DNA of 29,623 nt from Chloroflexota bacterium. GTDB lineage: Bacteria > Chloroflexota > Limnocylindria > Limnocylindrales > CSP1-4. Shown here piece by piece: positions 16,283 through 22,027 of this stretch. The stretch's first letter is position 1; the number at the start of each line of letters is the position of its first letter. The position numbers and the translations under genes are program-made. Below the pieces are notes generated by a model, which saw only the letters and a list, made by a program, of their open reading frames with translations, was not told the origin of the DNA and did not search any database. The stretch is from the NCBI GenBank assembly GCA_025935655.1, contig JAICUV010000010.1:1-29623 (forward strand), in the 5' to 3' direction.

Positions 16283-16575
16283 TCCTCCTCGACACAGGTC
16301 AGGAACTCGCCGAGCGTCGTGTCAAGCCGGGTCGTCATGAGCCGGAGCGCGGGCAGGGAGGGCACGGACCGCCCGTGCTCGACGGCGCTCACGAACGCCT
16401 TGCTCAGCGGCGCACCCAGGGCCGACTGCGTCAGCCCGCGGTCGGTGCGCCGCCGCCGGAGCTCCTGCCCAAGTCGCCGCCGCCAGGCCGGATCGATGCT
16501 CGCCGACAGTCGTCGCTCGATGTCTTCGGCGTCGCCCCCGTGGCGCATGAGTTGACTAATACTTGACTGCGGCAC
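16267..16575 (-). CDS. Small XRE-family DNA-binding protein
   Basis: A 102-residue protein that is essentially one XRE helix-turn-helix: GLTQSALGAPLSKAFVSAVE, then HGRSVPSLPALRLMTTRLD. Its core matches that of the adjacent large regulator (KA-F/Y-V/I-SA-V/L-E-x-G-x-x-x-PS), but it has no TPR domain. I place the start at GTG 16575 because a TAGGGT -10 element ends six bases before it, the geometry of a leaderless mRNA. The ATG at 16548 gives a 93-residue product and keeps the whole domain. It is followed 3 bp later by the XRE-TPR gene. Co-expression suggests that it competes or cooperates with that regulator at the same operator, which is inference. Confidence 0.85.
   Translation of the reverse strand: MPQSSISQLMRHGGDAEDIERRLSASIDPAWRRRLGQELRRRRTDRGLTQSALGAPLSKAFVSAVEHGRSVPSLPALRLMTTRLDTTLGEFLTCVEEESTAG
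16551..16568. promoter_or_regulatory. Candidate operator: direct repeat with 11-bp period
   Basis: GTTGACT (16551-16557) and CTTGACT (16562-16568) are repeated one helical turn apart in an AT-richer island. The second copy is the -35 of the plus-strand peptide promoter. Both copies lie in the first codons of the small XRE gene if GTG 16575 is its start. A protein bound here would cover both transcription units, so it is a natural site for the XRE proteins. Assignment is by position only. Confidence 0.45.
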
Positions 16576-16591
16576 GGCCGAACCCTAGCAT
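16563..16591 (+). promoter_or_regulatory. Promoter of the micropeptide gene
   Basis: A -35 TTGACT (16563-16568) and a -10 TAGCAT (16586-16591) are separated by exactly 17 bp. This is the best sigma-70-type promoter I see in the window. The predicted start near 16598 gives a leader of about 64 nt before the micropeptide ATG. Confidence 0.6.
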
Positions 16592-16611
16592 CACGGCGAA
16601 GGGGGACGCAA
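16582..16611 (-). promoter_or_regulatory. Promoter of the XRE/XRE-TPR/pxp run
   Basis: On the minus strand, TTGCGT (complement of 16606-16611) and TAGGGT (complement of 16582-16587) are 18 bp apart. The -10 ends six bases before GTG 16575, so the mRNA would be leaderless. The -10 overlaps the -10 of the divergent micropeptide promoter by two bases, so both promoters cannot be occupied at once. Confidence 0.45.
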
Positions 16612-16661
16612 GGCGGCGGCCGCCTGGACCGTCCCGGCGTCTGCCCGCACAGGAGGACGCC

Positions 16662-16769
16662 ATGGAACGCGCCAGGATCATCGTCAGCGTCGCGCTCGGG
16701 ACGATCATGTCTCTTCTCGCGGCGGCGTCCGTGCTCGCCGACGGCGGGGGCACGGCCTATCCCCGGTGA
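16662..16769 (+). CDS. 35-residue exported micropeptide (putative signalling peptide precursor)
   Basis: The small frame ATG 16662 to TGA 16769 is preceded by a perfect AGGAGG (16651-16656) with a 5-nt spacer, the clearest Shine-Dalgarno in the window, and by a consensus-like promoter. The product has a charged start (MERAR), one hydrophobic segment (IIVSVALGTIMSLLAAASV) and a short polar tail, DGGGTAYPR. A signal-peptidase-like VLA/D junction would release that nonapeptide. There is no family I recognise. It is transcribed divergently from an XRE and an XRE-TPR regulator, the usual position of the pheromone precursor in peptide-sensing pairs. Alternatives are a simple membrane micropeptide or a leader peptide. 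That the gene is real is well supported; its role is inference. Confidence 0.7.
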   Translation: MERARIIVSVALGTIMSLLAAASVLADGGGTAYPR

Positions 16770-16805
16770 ATCAATAAATGCGTGACGGAGCGGAGCGCAA
16801 CACGC

Positions 16806-16930
16806 TACGATGCACGCGAGCCGGAGCGGGGGACGGCACCTTCAGGGCACGGGACTCGGCTCCCGCGTCCTGCGGGGGGAACCGAAGAGCCGCCCACCGG
16901 CAGCCGCCCGGGGCGGCTCTTCGTTTGGGC
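16806..16930 (+). ncRNA. Possible structured RNA / 3' UTR ending in a strong terminator
   Basis: After the micropeptide stop there is a second promoter-like pair, GTGACG (16782-16787) and TACGAT (16806-16811) with an 18-bp spacer. A near-continuous hairpin at 16843-16872 follows (CAGG..CGGGA, loop CTCGGC, TCCCG..CCTG), and then the terminator hairpin. An RNA of ~110 nt from about 16818 would be largely paired. It may instead be the 3' UTR of the micropeptide mRNA. It matches no RNA family I can name. Confidence 0.3.
16883..16926. terminator. Bidirectional hairpin terminator
   Basis: CGAAGAGCCGCCC (16883-16895) pairs perfectly with GGGCGGCTCTTCG (16911-16923), giving a 13-bp stem with a 15-nt loop and a short TTT afterwards. 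It stands between the plus-strand micropeptide unit and the 3' end of the minus-strand glucosidase gene and could end both. The T-run is short for an intrinsic terminator. Confidence 0.65.
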
Positions 16931-16949
16931 CCAGTCGCGGGAGCCGCGA

Positions 16950-18845
16950 TCAGGCGAGCTCGATGGCGCACCGGAGCAGCTCCGCGACGCCCCACGCCTG
17001 CCACGGGCAGCCGCGGGCCGCGTGCGGCGGCTCGGGCTCCAGGAGCTCGGCGACGCCGCCGATGACGCCGAGCGCGTCGAGCGCGCGATCGAGCTCCGCC
17101 CGCGCGGCGTCCCGGCCCCGGAACCGCGCCACGGCGTCGAGCCACGGCCCGAGCAGCCACGTCCAGGCCGGTCCTTGGTGGTACGCCGAATCGCGGAACG
17201 CGGGCGGTCCTTCGAACCACGCGCGGTACCCGGGCTCGAACGGCGCGAGCGTCCGCACCCCGCCCGGTACCACGAGGTGCTCGCCCACCGCCTCGAGCAC
17301 GGTGGCCGCCTGTGAGGCGGACACGAGGTCGGGCAGCAGCGACAGCGCGAACAGCTGGTTGGGGCGCAGCGACCCGTCGTCGCCGTCCCGCCCGTCGACC
17401 ACGTCGTTCAGCCAGCCGAGGTCGGTGCGCACGAAGCGGGCGCGGAACGAATCCGCGGCGAGCGCCGCGGCGGCGGCATGCCCGGCCGAGGCCTCGTCGT
17501 CGCCCTCGGTGGAGGCCCAGCGGCGTGCGTGGCGCAGGGACTCGATCCACAGCGCCTGGATCTCGACGGGCTTCCCGTGGCGCGGCGTGATGACGACGCC
17601 GTCCACCTTGGCGTCCATCCAGGTGAGCTGGAGGCCGGGCTGGCCGCCGCGGACGAGGCCGTCGGCGGGATCCATCGCGATCCCGAAGCGCGTCCCGCGC
17701 CGGTACGCGCCCAGGATCTCCTCCACCGTCGGACGCAGGTCTGGCACGAGCGCCGCGTCGCCGGTCGCGCGCTCGTACGCCGCGAGCGCGTGGACGAACC
17801 ACAGGGGCGCGTCGATCGCGTGATAGGCGCCCTCGCCGTCCGCGCCGGGGAAGTGGTTCGGCAGGAGCCCGTCGCGCACGAGCCCCGCCCAGGTGCGGAG
17901 GATCCCGGCGGCGGCCTGGTGGCGACCCAGCGCGAGCGCCGTGCCGGGCAGCGAGATCATCGTGTCGCGCCCCCAGTCGCCGAACCAGGGATAGCCGGCG
18001 ATGACGGACACCCCGGGCTCGCCCGTGGCGGCCTCGTACCGCCGCACGAGGAACCGCTCCGCGGCGACCGCGAGCGCGCCGAGCGCGGGGCGGCTGGCGG
18101 CGCCGGGCACCGCCTGCGCCACGGCCACCGCGCGTGCGCGCGCCGCGGCGACGACCGCGGCGCCGTCCTCGGGACGGGGGACCGGCGCCTCGGAGCCGGA
18201 GGCGGTTCCCAGGACGAGCACGACGGAGCCTCCGGCCGCGATCGTCGCCTCCAGGACCACCGGTGCGTGGAGCACCTCGTCGGGCGCGGTGCCACGCGCG
18301 GCCTCGAGCGGGTAATCGACGGGCACCTCACGCGGGTCGCGGGCGACGGAGCCGTGCGCGAGGGCGATCGTCAGAGCGGGCGCGTCGCCCGCCCAGGTGA
18401 TCGTCGCCGTGCGGCCGTCCCCGGCGAGCGTCACGCCGTCGGGCGCCCGGGACGGGGACCCGGGATGGTGGTCGCGACCGGCGAGCAGCGGCCGCAGGCG
18501 CAGGGTCGCGTCGACCGGGGCGTCGTCCGTGCGCCGGTACACGAGCACGGTCGCGTTGACGAGCGGCGGCATCGCCGCGTCGAGCGCCACGGTCACCCCG
18601 GCCGCCGAGGCCGAGCCGGCCGCGATCGCCAGTCCCGGGAGCGGGTGCTCCACCCCGTCCACGATGAGGCTCGGCTCGATCGACGTGACGAGCAGGACCC
18701 GACCGTCGGGCGGCCTCGTCGCCGCGACCAGCCAGCCGTGGTAGCCGCGCGTCGGCGGCCCAGCCACCGGCCCCAGCGCGTACCCGCCCAGGCCGTTCGC
18801 CAGCAGCCACTCCCCGGGCTCGGACGGCCGCGAAGACATGCGCAT
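16950..18845 (-). CDS. Amylo-alpha-1,6-glucosidase / glycogen-debranching-type enzyme
   Basis: A 631-residue protein. The N-terminal GDE_N domain (residues ~10-230) opens with WLLANGLGGYALGPVAG and TRGYHGWLVAA. The C-terminal (alpha/alpha)6-barrel GDE_C domain contains IAGYPWFGDWGRDTMISLPG around residue 290, then LPNHFPGADGEGAYHAIDAP and WMDAKVDG. These regions hold the acidic residues expected for catalysis. It should hydrolyse alpha-1,6 branches in limit dextrin-type glucans in the cytoplasm. I use the ATG at 18845; GTG 18860, which overlaps the stop of a small upstream ORF by GTGA, is equally plausible. There is no strong Shine-Dalgarno, which would fit coupling to that ORF. Confidence 0.93.
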   Translation of the reverse strand: MRMSSRPSEPGEWLLANGLGGYALGPVAGPPTRGYHGWLVAATRPPDGRVLLVTSIEPSLIVDGVEHPLPGLAIAAGSASAAGVTVALDAAMPPLVNATVLVYRRTDDAPVDATLRLRPLLAGRDHHPGSPSRAPDGVTLAGDGRTATITWAGDAPALTIALAHGSVARDPREVPVDYPLEAARGTAPDEVLHAPVVLEATIAAGGSVVLVLGTASGSEAPVPRPEDGAAVVAAARARAVAVAQAVPGAASRPALGALAVAAERFLVRRYEAATGEPGVSVIAGYPWFGDWGRDTMISLPGTALALGRHQAAAGILRTWAGLVRDGLLPNHFPGADGEGAYHAIDAPLWFVHALAAYERATGDAALVPDLRPTVEEILGAYRRGTRFGIAMDPADGLVRGGQPGLQLTWMDAKVDGVVITPRHGKPVEIQALWIESLRHARRWASTEGDDEASAGHAAAAALAADSFRARFVRTDLGWLNDVVDGRDGDDGSLRPNQLFALSLLPDLVSASQAATVLEAVGEHLVVPGGVRTLAPFEPGYRAWFEGPPAFRDSAYHQGPAWTWLLGPWLDAVARFRGRDAARAELDRALDALGVIGGVAELLEPEPPHAARGCPWQAWGVAELLRCAIELA

Positions 18846-18856
18846 CGGACCGGCCG

Positions 18857-18997
18857 TCACGGCGCGAACCCGTCGGTCGCCTGGTCCGCGAGGCGGCCGT
18901 CGATCGCAAGCGACGAGGAGACCCCGGCGCCGAGGATCGCGACGTCCGCGTGCCCGGCGGCGACAGCGGCAAGGGGCGGGGTGGGGGAGGGCAGCAC
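18857..18997 (-). CDS. Small ORF of unknown function upstream of the debranching enzyme
   Basis: A 46-codon frame from GTG 18997 to TGA 18857. A TACGCT hexamer ends exactly six bases before the GTG, fitting a leaderless promoter. The stop codon overlaps a GTG in the frame of the glucosidase gene (GTGA), fitting translational coupling. The peptide starts LPSPTPPLAAVAAG and includes HADVAILGAGVSSSLAIDGR. It has no signal peptide and no match I recognise. It could be a genuine small protein, a leader peptide, or chance in GC-rich DNA. Confidence 0.35.
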   Translation of the reverse strand: MLPSPTPPLAAVAAGHADVAILGAGVSSSLAIDGRLADQATDGFAP

Positions 18998-19018
18998 CCG
19001 ACGAGCGTACGGGCCCGG

Positions 19019-19486
19019 TCAGACCTTCGCGAGGGCCTGGAGCAGGCGGTCGACGAACATGGCCTGCGCGGGGTTGAGGCGGCGGCGGGCCTCGCTGGGG
19101 CGGACCCACGCCACACGGTCGATCTCGGGCACGGTCACGAGGCGCCCCGTCTTCGGCGGCCACTCGACCTCGACCTGCATGCCGCGAAGCGCCGTGGGAT
19201 CCAGGTCGCCCTCGATGCCCCAGCCATGGACGACCTTGCCCGAGCGCATCCGCACCTCGCCGAGGTCGAACGCCTCGCCGCGCGGCGCCGCGTGGCCGGT
19301 CTCCTCCTCGAACTCCCGGTAGGCCGCCTCGATCAGGGCCTCGCCGTCGTTCACCGCACCCTTCGGGATGGACCATGCGCCGGTGTCGCGCCGCGCCCAG
19401 ATGGGCCCGCCCGGGTGGGCGACGAGCACCTCGATGACGTCGTCGACGCGGCGGTACAGGAGCAGTCCGGCAGACAGCTTGGGCAT
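19019..19486 (-). CDS. NUDIX hydrolase
   Basis: A 155-residue protein with a complete Nudix box at residues 43-65: GAVNDGE, then REFEEETG (G-x5-E-x7-RE-x-x-EE-x-G). The start MPKLSAGLLLYRR is the usual first strand of the fold, and AWSIPKG directly before the box is typical of DR1025/MutT-like members acting on nucleotide or dinucleotide-polyphosphate substrates. The exact substrate is unknown. The C-terminal WVRPSEARRRLNPAQAMFV is the normal closing helix. The frame remains open upstream of 19486, but that part is Arg-rich and lies beyond a good promoter. It is probably monocistronic; the next gene on the strand, the glucosidase unit, begins after a 21-bp gap. Confidence 0.93.
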   Translation of the reverse strand: MPKLSAGLLLYRRVDDVIEVLVAHPGGPIWARRDTGAWSIPKGAVNDGEALIEAAYREFEEETGHAAPRGEAFDLGEVRMRSGKVVHGWGIEGDLDPTALRGMQVEVEWPPKTGRLVTVPEIDRVAWVRPSEARRRLNPAQAMFVDRLLQALAKV

Positions 19487-19535
19487 CGGCAGGTCCGGAT
19501 GGTGCAGCGCACACGAAAGCGCCCGAAGGAACCGT

Positions 19536-19565
19536 ACCGTACCGTCACGCCCGCGCCACTGCCAA
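19536..19565 (-). promoter_or_regulatory. Promoter of the NUDIX gene
   Basis: On the minus strand TTGGCA (complement of 19560-19565) and TACGGT (complement of 19536-19541) are 18 bp apart. The TACGG unit is repeated three times (TACGGTACGGTACGG). The predicted start leaves a ~43-nt leader before ATG 19486. This supports the short start for the NUDIX protein. Confidence 0.5.
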
Positions 19566-19739
19566 GCAAGCTCGGCCTTGTCGCAGCGGCCCCGGCACCT
19601 CCACCTCGCCGGCCTTGCGGCCTCGTCGGCGGCGGTTCGGGGACCCGGTCCGATGATCACTCATCGGTCCGGCGTCGGTACCACCGGCCCCTTCGGGCAA
19701 ACCGAACGATATCCGTGCGCCAGGGGGCCCACAACCGGC

Positions 19740-19812
19740 TTGTCCACGAACTTGCGGGCCCGGCAGGGGAAGTTGTCCACGTTTCGGCGGCAGCGTGGAT
19801 AACTTGTGCACA
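19740..19812. promoter_or_regulatory. Cluster of DnaA-box-like 9-mers in a 342-bp intergenic region
   Basis: The gap 19487-19828 carries no gene that I can support. Its right end holds TTGTCCACG (19740-19748), TTGTCCACG (19773-19781), the reverse complement of TTATCCACG (19794-19802) and TTGTGCACA (19804-19812). Against the DnaA-box consensus TTATCCACA these match at 7, 7, 8 and 7 of 9 positions. The region is not AT-rich and no dnaA or dnaN is nearby, so a full origin is unlikely from what is visible. Confidence 0.4.
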
Positions 19813-19828
19813 TTCGTGCTCGCGGGCC

Positions 19829-20458
19829 TCAGTCGTCGGCGACGACGCCCCGCGCGGACCTGGCCGGGGCCACCTCGTGGTGGCGGAGGCAGCGGGCCTC
19901 GTACGTCTCGACGGTCGGGGCCTCGAAACCGCCGATCACGATCAGCGGATCGTCGATCGCCGCCGGCCGCCCGCCGACGAGCCGCTGCGTCCGCGTGGCC
20001 GTCTCGCCGCACACGACGCAGATGGCGCTCAGCATCGTGATCTCGTCCGCGAGCGCCAGCAGCTCCGGCATGGACCCGAAGGGCCGGCCGGCGAAGTCGG
20101 TGTTGAGGCCGCTCGCGATGACGTGGCGTCCGCTCTGGCGCAGCGTCTCGACGACGCGCGGGAGGTTGCCGTCGAAGAACTGGGCCTCCTCGATCCCCAC
20201 GAGGTCCACGTCTCGCTCGCGCGCGAGCGAGAGGATCGCGACCGGCTCGCCCTTGGGCACGGGCGTCGAGGGATAGCGCGCCTTGGACCGGCTCTCGGCG
20301 TACTCGGCGGGCGTGCGGTCGTCCACGTCCGGGCGCACGAGCAGGATCCTGCGCTTGGCAATCTCCGCGCGGCGGAGCAGCCGCAGGAGCTCGTCGGTCT
20401 TGCCCGAGGACATGCAGCCGGCGATGACGTGGAGCCAGGGATCGGCACGGAACAGCAT
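19829..20458 (-). CDS. tdk: Thymidine kinase (type II)
   Basis: A 209-residue enzyme phosphorylating thymidine to dTMP in the salvage pathway. It has the P-loop GCMSSGKT (residues 14-21), the Walker-B-like VGIEEAQFF with the catalytic Glu, the lasso region and substrate-binding GLNTDFAGRPFG, and a zinc site formed by C147/C150 in CVVCG plus C190 and H193 in CLRHH. Length is typical. ATG 20458 is preceded by TAGATT eight bases upstream, so the mRNA may be leaderless. A far longer open frame upstream is antisense to the next genes and is not real. The DnaA-box-like cluster lies just past its stop. Confidence 0.96.
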   Translation of the reverse strand: MLFRADPWLHVIAGCMSSGKTDELLRLLRRAEIAKRRILLVRPDVDDRTPAEYAESRSKARYPSTPVPKGEPVAILSLARERDVDLVGIEEAQFFDGNLPRVVETLRQSGRHVIASGLNTDFAGRPFGSMPELLALADEITMLSAICVVCGETATRTQRLVGGRPAAIDDPLIVIGGFEAPTVETYEARCLRHHEVAPARSARGVVADD

Positions 20459-20560
20459 CGCCACCGAATCTACCGGCTCGGGCGGTCTCGCGACGGCGGC
20501 TGCAACGCGATTGGGAGCACGACGCGGGTCGATCGCACGCGCCCGCGCGAGGTGCCCGGC

Positions 20561-21049
20561 ATGATCGGGCCCATGACAGCCTTCAGCGTGGGCCGGACCG
20601 AGCGCGTCCTGGCCGCCGAGCGCCGGATCGCCACCGTCGCGCACCTCCTCGACGACATCGTGCGCGTCCCCGGCACCGGCATCCGCGTGGGCCTCGACCC
20701 GATCCTCGGCCTCGTCCCGTTCCTCGGCGACATCACGAGCGGCGCCGTGTCCGCGTGGATCGTCCTGGAGGCGGCGCGGTTCCGGCTCCCGGGCGTCGTG
20801 CTCGCGCAGATGATCGTGTACGCGACCGTGGACTTCCTGGTCGGGCTGATCCCGTTCCTTGGCGACCTGTTCGACTTCGGGTTCAAGGCCAACACGCGCA
20901 ACCTCGCGCTGTTCCACAAGCATGCGGTGGACCCGGGCGCGAGCACCGCGTCCTCGTGGGCGCTGGTGGGCGGCATCGCGCTCGCGTTCGTGGGTCTCCT
21001 GTGGCTCGGGATCGTCCTGATCTCGAGGCTCCTGTCGGTCGTGTTCTGA
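20561..21049 (+). CDS. DUF4112 membrane protein
   Basis: A 162-residue protein. The DUF4112 core has two related halves, RVGLDPILGLVPFLGDITS and DFLVGLIPFLGDLFDFGFKA, each a membrane-associated hairpin with the PFLGD motif. NTRNLALFHKH follows, and a clear transmembrane helix (ALVGGIALAFVGLLWLGIVL) ends the protein. Function is unknown. ATG 20561 has GAGG eight bases upstream; ATG 20573 is the alternative. It is transcribed divergently from tdk. The ABC ATPase begins 36 bp downstream. Confidence 0.9.
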   Translation: MIGPMTAFSVGRTERVLAAERRIATVAHLLDDIVRVPGTGIRVGLDPILGLVPFLGDITSGAVSAWIVLEAARFRLPGVVLAQMIVYATVDFLVGLIPFLGDLFDFGFKANTRNLALFHKHAVDPGASTASSWALVGGIALAFVGLLWLGIVLISRLLSVVF

Positions 21050-21085
21050 CGGGCGGAGGCGCCCCGACCGGGTAGCCTCTGTCCG

Positions 21086-22027
21086 ATGGCTGCGATCTCG
21101 GCCGAGCGGCTGACCAAGCACTACGCGGCGGGCCGCGCGTCCATCCGCGCGCTCGAGGACGTCACGCTCGAGGTGCGCGAGGGCGAGATCTTCGGGTTCC
21201 TCGGACCCAACGGCGCCGGGAAGAGCACGTTCATCCGGCTCCTGCTCGGCTTCCTGCACGCCACCAGGGGCCGCGGGTCCGTCCTGGGGCTCGACATCGC
21301 CCGCGACAGCGTCGCGATCCGCGAGCGCACCGGGTATCTCCCGGGCGGCATCGCGCTGTACGACGGGCTGACCGGCGAGCGCCAGCTCGACTACCTCGCG
21401 GCCCTCTCCGGTCGGCCGTCGATCCGCCGCGCGGAGCTGTGCGACCGACTGGAGCTGCCGGCGCGCACGCTCGCGCGCCCGATCCGCGACTACAGCCGCG
21501 GCATGCGCCAGAAGATCGGGATCGTCCAGGCGCTCCAGCACGACCCGGAGCTCGCGATCCTCGACGAGCCGTCCGAGGGCCTGGACCCGCTGATGCAGCG
21601 CGCGTTCTACGAGATCCTCGACGGGCTGCGCGCGGACGGCCGCACGATCTTCTTCAGCTCCCACGTGCTGTCGGAGGTGGAGCGCGTGTGCGACCGGGTC
21701 GCCGTGGTACGGGCCGGACGGCTGGTCGCGCTGGAGGACGTGGGGACGCTCCTCGCGCGCCGGCGGCGGCGCGTCGAGATGCGGCTGTCCGGCCCGGCGC
21801 CCGACCTCGCGGGGGTGGCCGGCGTGTCGAACCTCGTCGTCGAGGGTGACCGGCTCACGTGCGACCTGGACGGCGACCCGCGGGCGTTCCTCGCCGCGCT
21901 CCGTGACGCGCCGGTCGCGGACCTCACGATCGAGGCCGCGCGCCTCGAGGAGGCGTTCCTCGAGCTGTACGAGGGCGAGGCGGCCGACGAGGCGGCCGCC
22001 GCCGGCCGCCGGGACCCCGCACCGTGA
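21086..22027 (+). CDS. ABC transporter ATP-binding protein
   Basis: A 313-residue ATPase: Walker A GPNGAGKST, Q-loop region GYLPGGIALYDGLTGERQL, signature YSRGMRQK, Walker B LAILDEP, and H-loop FFSSHVLSEVERVCD. A ~90-residue DUF4162-like C-terminal domain follows, as in NatA/CcmA-type drug or bacteriocin exporters. TAGCCT ends seven bases before the ATG, and no Shine-Dalgarno is present, so it may be leaderless. The stop overlaps the start of the permease gene. The substrate is unknown. Confidence 0.95.
   Translation: MAAISAERLTKHYAAGRASIRALEDVTLEVREGEIFGFLGPNGAGKSTFIRLLLGFLHATRGRGSVLGLDIARDSVAIRERTGYLPGGIALYDGLTGERQLDYLAALSGRPSIRRAELCDRLELPARTLARPIRDYSRGMRQKIGIVQALQHDPELAILDEPSEGLDPLMQRAFYEILDGLRADGRTIFFSSHVLSEVERVCDRVAVVRAGRLVALEDVGTLLARRRRRVEMRLSGPAPDLAGVAGVSNLVVEGDRLTCDLDGDPRAFLAALRDAPVADLTIEAARLEEAFLELYEGEAADEAAAAGRRDPAP

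Noticed and set aside
16662..16769. A toxin of a type I toxin-antitoxin pair.
   Set aside because: It has one hydrophobic segment like such toxins, but the C-terminal polar tail after a signal-peptidase-like site and the divergent XRE-TPR gene fit an exported peptide better. It is not excluded, only less likely.
16770..16890. A c-di-AMP (ydaO/yuaA) riboswitch, suggested by the string GAGCGGGGGAC.
   Set aside because: The following conserved GGGGTGAATC and CGTCAGCTAAC parts are absent, and no plus-strand gene follows for it to control.
19487..19828. The chromosomal origin of replication.
   Set aside because: DnaA-box-like motifs are present, but there is no AT-rich unwinding element and no dnaA, dnaN, gyrB or parAB in the window. 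It is kept only as a box cluster.
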